From Adineta ricciae (Eukaryota > Rotifera > Eurotatoria > Adinetida > Adinetidae): a stretch of DNA of 64,000 nucleotides. Under the pieces are notes generated by a model, which was not told the origin of the DNA, did no database searches, and worked only from the letters and a program-made list of their open reading frames with translations. The stretch's first letter is position 1. Each line of letters opens with the position of its first letter. This document shows positions 59,426 through 64,000 of the stretch, in pieces. A program made the position numbers and the translations under genes. The stretch spans positions 1,488,001 to 1,552,000 of the forward strand of contig CAJNOJ010000001.1 of the NCBI GenBank assembly GCA_905250025.1. The letters run 5' to 3'.

Positions 59426-62400
59426 CCATGCAAGAAGGTTTGATCCTTACGTAAAAAGATCAACGATTGATATAAGCGATTACAGACCATGCTTACTTTT
59501 CTTTGAATAATCTGAAATAAAGACTAATTTTAGAGCATTCGTTAGAGAAGGATTAGAACAAAAAGTAAAACAAAACAAAATATATCATCGACTTGTTCCA
59601 GGCTTGGAAAATTCTAAGAAACTTACTGAATTACATCCGACTCAGTAGTCTAGAATGTAAGGCAATTAATTTCCATGGCCGTATACTTGTAGAAAAGTTA
59701 GTATATGCTCGGAAAAAACAACAAGTAACTGATCGTTGACGATTTCTCAATCGAGTATTTGTGTACACTTATTGGTGATATGATTACAATTAACTTTGGA
59801 GACAGAGAAAAACAAGAAAAGATCCTGTATTCGTTGTTTTAAGAGAACAATAGTTACACGAATAGACAGTTATTTCTTAAAATCAAATGCATTGAATATA
59901 GAAAATATCTTAATTAGTTTACATATTGATTCCATCAACTCCGAGTAAATATAATTTACATGCCTCTCGACGTACTGCTTCAGTATTTGAGGATAGATTA
60001 GCAAAAACCTTTGTTGTATTGGTATTGACCTTTTTGGATGAATGACGTCGACGACGTCGTACCTACTGCACATCTAACACTGAAGTAAAGACGCATAGAA
60101 TAAGCTATACGATACTTTCACCAAAGAATAGTTGTATCAGATTTCATTAATTTAACTGGAAAGATGAGAAATTCTTGACTTGTCAATAAAATGTTACTTG
60201 ATATTAAAATATATTTCAAAAACGCTAACATTCGTCGAACATAATTGGATTGACGTTATAGACAAAATAGAATTGAGTACGGGAAAAGAAACGTTTGTTC
60301 CGTCTGCATTCAAGAATGACTTGTAATAGTTGAGCAAAACATATATTCATTCTATGAGTAAACTGTTACTATCAGCACTATGTTACTTCTATTGCGATGA
60401 CAGAAGAAACGACTGGAAAAAATAGAAAGAGAATGCAAATAAAAAGACGAGCAACAACCAGGCTAACTTGTCGAGAGAGAAAAAGAAACAGCGTAGAACA
60501 GAAAGAAAAAAAATCGAATAAGAAAATAGTACTTCTTTCTCAAGGAATTACTATCTGGCTGATGATACGCATCATAATATTGTCAAGCACTCCTTTCATA
60601 AGACAAGATTCATCCGACACGAATTTATCAGATTTCTCTCGCTTAACAGATGAACCTGTTAGGTCATCTCGAGCTTAGTAAAAGATGAATAACAAAATAG
60701 TTCTATTCCAAACAACATGAACTGCTTAGGATTCTATCGGACTGTATAGATTACCACTCAAGGCTCATGATTGTATTGGGAAAAGCACGGATCGAGGACA
60801 TTGTATTTTTTCAAATTGTACTACGAAGTAAACATTGACTCTTGTTCCAAATGCCACTGCTATTATAACAAAAGTAAAAGCAATGTAATTCAATAGATTT
60901 TAAACATTACGTCAGTAATATTGAAAAATTTATCATCATACCGTTGAGTATTGTATTTTCAATGCTCTGCATGAAATTTACATTAACTCTGTATATAATT
61001 ATCATAGGTGTGTTTTCATAAAAGGATAATTTGACTTGCTAATCTCTGAAGAGTTAGCGATTGCATGTAAACATGTTTCTTAAATATAATCACTAAACAT
61101 ATTATTACTAAACAAAGAGTACTTTACATTAAGTACTTCAGATAATTACATGTACGTGTTTTTAATAAATCTTCTTGCGTCATTTAGCTTAATATTTATC
61201 ATCTCTCATTAAATTGAAGCACCATAAAATAAAACTCTTGGAACTGACATTGTCTAGTTTATATGTTAATCAATCAGGAAAAATGAAATTCACGAATATA
61301 GTTCTTTACAGTGAACAGAATATATTATTGTTAGGGAAAATGATTCATAAACACGAGTTTGCGTCTTCAATATCGACTGTCACTTTCAAAATTACACTCA
61401 GATAATCTACGTTATGTTCATTAACATCTGTCATACACATGTCAAATAAGAATATAGAGAAAGAAAACGAAAAAAGTAATGTTAAATTTATCACAGACCG
61501 TTTGTAAAAATAGCTGATGGAAGATGAAGTTTTTCCAATGAAAAGATTGATTTTTAGACGATAAAATAGAAGTAAACTTGAATTACATAAGTTGATTTTA
61601 TCTTCGATAGTTGTTTCGCTACAGTTTTATGATCTTCTTTCATAATCAAATGGAATCAACATTAAAATAGTTTCATTTAGATATTTCGTTTTACTAGACA
61701 ACGTAGATATACATACGAATATTGTTCAACTGTTAGTTTTTTTAGCAGAAATGTGACACTTTCTGAATCAACGTCAATTCGTTACCGTTCAATAAGCAAT
61801 CGACTGAATTTTTATCATGTTCTTCTTCAATCGAAAATAACTTACGTTGTCACAAAGAAAAAGATGTTTATACAATGTTGATCAATCACCGGTAACTGTT
61901 TGGGAAAAAGTACCGAATACACACTCATATGTAATTTATATATTAATTACATTTTGTTATAGAATCTATATCTGGTAAATAATCATGTTGTCAGAAAATT
62001 TTGTTTCAATTATAACACCATTACATGATGACGATAGTTTTATTAACAAATTCTTTGAAATGAAATATTAATTCTAACGTGAATAACCTATATGAACAAA
62101 TACATTTCTGTTTTTCTATACCGTAAATTTTCGACGAAAATAACATCTTTCATATGCAATTACCATGTACGTAGATTATATTTCGGGGTATGTATATCCT
62201 TGATGATGACACGGATGTATAAGATTTGATCATTCAAACATTTGATTGTCGAAAATATCCATAGAAACAATTGACGGTCTAGTCTATAGTCTACAATAAA
62301 ACGTTGATCAAATGCGATTTTCCTCGCATACTTAAATAGTGAACTACTTATAACCAGAGTCAACATTAGAAATAAATTGAAATATTTTCATTGCAGACTA

Positions 62401-62737
62401 TACAGCCTGGCAGTTTTCATATATTTTATTGTTTTAAAATAAGAAATCAATATGCTCTGTTGTATATTTTCATTCTATATGTAGAACTTGGAATACTCAG
62501 TATCACACTACAACAAATAATACAATAAAGAACAAAACTTGGCAAGAGAATGATCATGCAAATGTATAAAGTTATATGTAATATAATTGCTCTAAACCAT
62601 CAAATTATTCATATTCTCACTCATATCCTAATATTTGTTATTTAATGCACTTCAATGATCGTATTTGTCATGTATCATGTTTTGAAGTTTTTCAAAAATA
62701 AGTTAGTTGATTATAACTACCATGATCTTCTATGTCC
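59426..62737. other. Longest gene-poor stretch of the window
   Basis: About 3.3 kb, very AT-rich after 60700. Two items could be coding. One is a minus-strand stretch at about 59929-60063, encoding a basic run followed by VFANLSSNTEAVRREACKL and YLLGVDGINM before a stop. The other is a 93-codon plus-strand frame at 60397-60678, lysine/arginine-rich at first and ending DTNLSDFSRLTDEPVRSS. Neither has a recognisable family or clean partner exons. The rest shows no gene, repeat family or RNA gene. Confidence 0.4.
59929..60063 (-). pseudogene. Possible orphan terminal exon
   Basis: Open minus-strand stretch with protein-like composition (NTEAVRREACKLYLLGVDGINM then stop), preceded by a GTGCAGTAG acceptor-like site. 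No upstream exon with matching phase was found between here and the GPCR gene. It may be a degraded gene end or chance. Confidence 0.2.
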
Positions 62738-63825
62738 TTAGCTCGGTGCAACACGATAGAAGCGACCGCAGCATGGATAGTTGTAGCGCCAGACGGAATT
62801 TATAACTTTTTTTAGATGTTCTCGAAATGAAGGTGATGCTAATGTGTATAAATAGAACGATGATGTTGAATAGATGTATGCTAGAGTTTCAGTTGTATAG
62901 TGAATAAATGAATCGATAGCTATACGATCATTTGTCTTATTTGTTATATAGAATGTAAAAGCGTTGTATACTAAATTTATAATCCATGGTAATGTTAACG
63001 CTATATAACAAATGATTTGGATAAATAGCATAAACAATGTCTGACGATCTCGTGACGCGACAATTCGATCTCTCGCGTTTCCATCAGTTGACTGTTTAAG
63101 AGTTCGACGAAGTTCACGTTTACTTTGAAGATTCTTTCGTATAATTATACCGGATAAAATCATAGTGGTTATTGGAATAATTCCGCCTGCTACAACAACC
63201 AACATGCTATTGTAGATTGCCGAAGCAACAGGAAACCACATACATTGACCATCAATGATATTCAGATAAATGAAATTGTGTACAGGCACAATGAACCAGA
63301 TCATTGCAATAATTACTGTAACACGAATTGCAGTACGTGGACTAGCAAATAGTCGTAAACGAACATTGAATGATGCTGAAGCACATCGATCGATACAAGC
63401 CATAGTTAGGGACCATCGATATAACATTGTACCACATTGTCCAAAATAGGTGCGCGTTTTGCACAGGCCATTTATTATATTTACTGGATTTGGATGATCT
63501 GTTGAATAGATGCGTGGCACCAGTCCAATGCACATGGCAATGAGCATTCCTACTGATGCTCCAATGAGATCTATGATGAAGATAAAATAATTTGTAAACA
63601 TTTTTGGTTTTCAGTCACTTGGAAAACTGTGATGGACTTTCTAAACTTATCTCAATTTGGTTTTAGATAGAACTTACAGATGCAACAGGAGTTATTTCTA
63701 TATTGTCTCTGCGAGAAGAGTAAAATATTGAGTAAAGATCCAGTAATGCCGAATGCTAAAGCTGTTGTACATAAATAACGATTCATTTGCGTTTGAATTG
63801 TTGAGAGAATAGAACTCAAGGACAT
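62738..63825 (-). CDS. Rhodopsin-like seven-transmembrane receptor (class A GPCR)
   Basis: Exons are 63825-63678 and 63570-62738, giving 326 aa. TM1 carries the conserved Asn (FGITGSLLNILLFSQR), and TM2 continues after the intron (LIGASVGMLIAMCIGLV). TM3 begins at the conserved Cys (FGQCGTMLYRWSLTMACIDRC), so the DRY motif reads DRC. The second loop has the partner Cys (DGQCMWFP). A basic third loop (KRELRRTLKQ, then RDRQT) precedes TM6 (FIQIICYIALTLPWIINLVY), and TM7 ends SSFYLYTLASPSFREHLKKV, where NPxxY is not kept. A cysteine pair near the C-terminus (YPCCGRF) may be palmitoylated. The pattern is that of the large, fast-evolving peptide-receptor-like GPCR sets of rotifers. The ligand is unknown. 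Confidence 0.82.
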
Positions 63826-64000
63826 TGCAGAATATTTTTAGTTTCTAGAAAACGATAAGGTTAATATCTTTCAATGGAACAGTAATCGAAAATAAACATC
63901 TTCTTTCCAGCACAATTAACCTGAAGTTCGATGACAATGAAATACTGCTACTTGATGTCAGTCCGTGACATTTGGATATATTCAAACTATAGTGCGCTTG

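Noticed and set aside
60397-60678. 93-codon plus-strand frame in the gene-poor region
   Set aside because: Basic low-complexity start, no recognisable domain and no splice partners. Kept only as a remark in the region entry.

Overview
The window looks like animal nuclear DNA, most probably from a bdelloid rotifer. It is AT-rich and compact, with about 33 genes in 64 kb. Nearly every gene is split by very short GT-AG introns, mostly 45-70 nt. The gene set is clearly metazoan: Enhancer of zeste, Suppressor of Hairless/CSL, ARID4, ARAP, an AMPA-type glutamate receptor, vasohibin, GID4 and REP. Mixed in are a bacterial-type SleB cell-wall hydrolase and a CPA2 antiporter of fungal/plant/bacterial type, as expected in bdelloids. 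The species assignment is inference. The exon models were read by hand; reading frame is conserved across every junction given.

Layout. 1-10 kb: 3' end of SSR3 (+), a Ly6-like protein (+), a small calponin-homology protein (-), SET/TAF-I (+), a membrane dipeptidase (-), a RING-H2 protein (-) and the SleB-like hydrolase (-). 10-19 kb, all +: E(z) methyltransferase, a BTB protein, an LTO1-like protein and CSL. 18.8-26.3 kb, all -: CTU1, ARID4, ALKBH6 and CRLS1, tightly spaced and possibly one transcription unit. 27-33 kb: a secreted PAN/apple protein (-), a histidine phosphatase (+) and a CPA2 antiporter (+). 33.4-38.9 kb, all -: LONRF, an RNF212/Zip3-like RING protein and GID4. 39.7-45.9 kb, all -: POLR3E followed by ARAP. 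46-49.4 kb, +: REP/CHM and a three-domain TIL inhibitor. 49.5-53.1 kb (-): AMPA-type receptor. 54.8-58.1 kb, +: SLC7 transporter and vasohibin. 58.4-59.4 kb (-): a membrane protein with a prion-like hydrophobic patch. 62.7-63.8 kb (-): a rhodopsin-like GPCR.

How the genes relate. Most are unrelated single-copy housekeeping or signalling genes. Four act on chromatin or transcription (SET, E(z), CSL, ARID4), and three neighbouring genes encode ubiquitin/SUMO-ligase type proteins (LONRF, RNF212-like, GID4). The most unusual architectural signal is that several downstream genes have a strong 3' splice site directly on, or a few bases before, their start codon, with very little space after the upstream stop. 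ALKBH6 to CRLS1 is 33 nt, and POLR3E to ARAP is 99 nt. This is the signature of spliced-leader trans-splicing and operons. Other items worth checking are a genome-encoded arginine at the Q/R site of the glutamate receptor, the meiotic-type RNF212 homologue in a lineage thought to be asexual, and the SleB gene with a eukaryotic 5'UTR intron. No convincing transposon, retroelement, CRISPR array or tRNA gene was seen.
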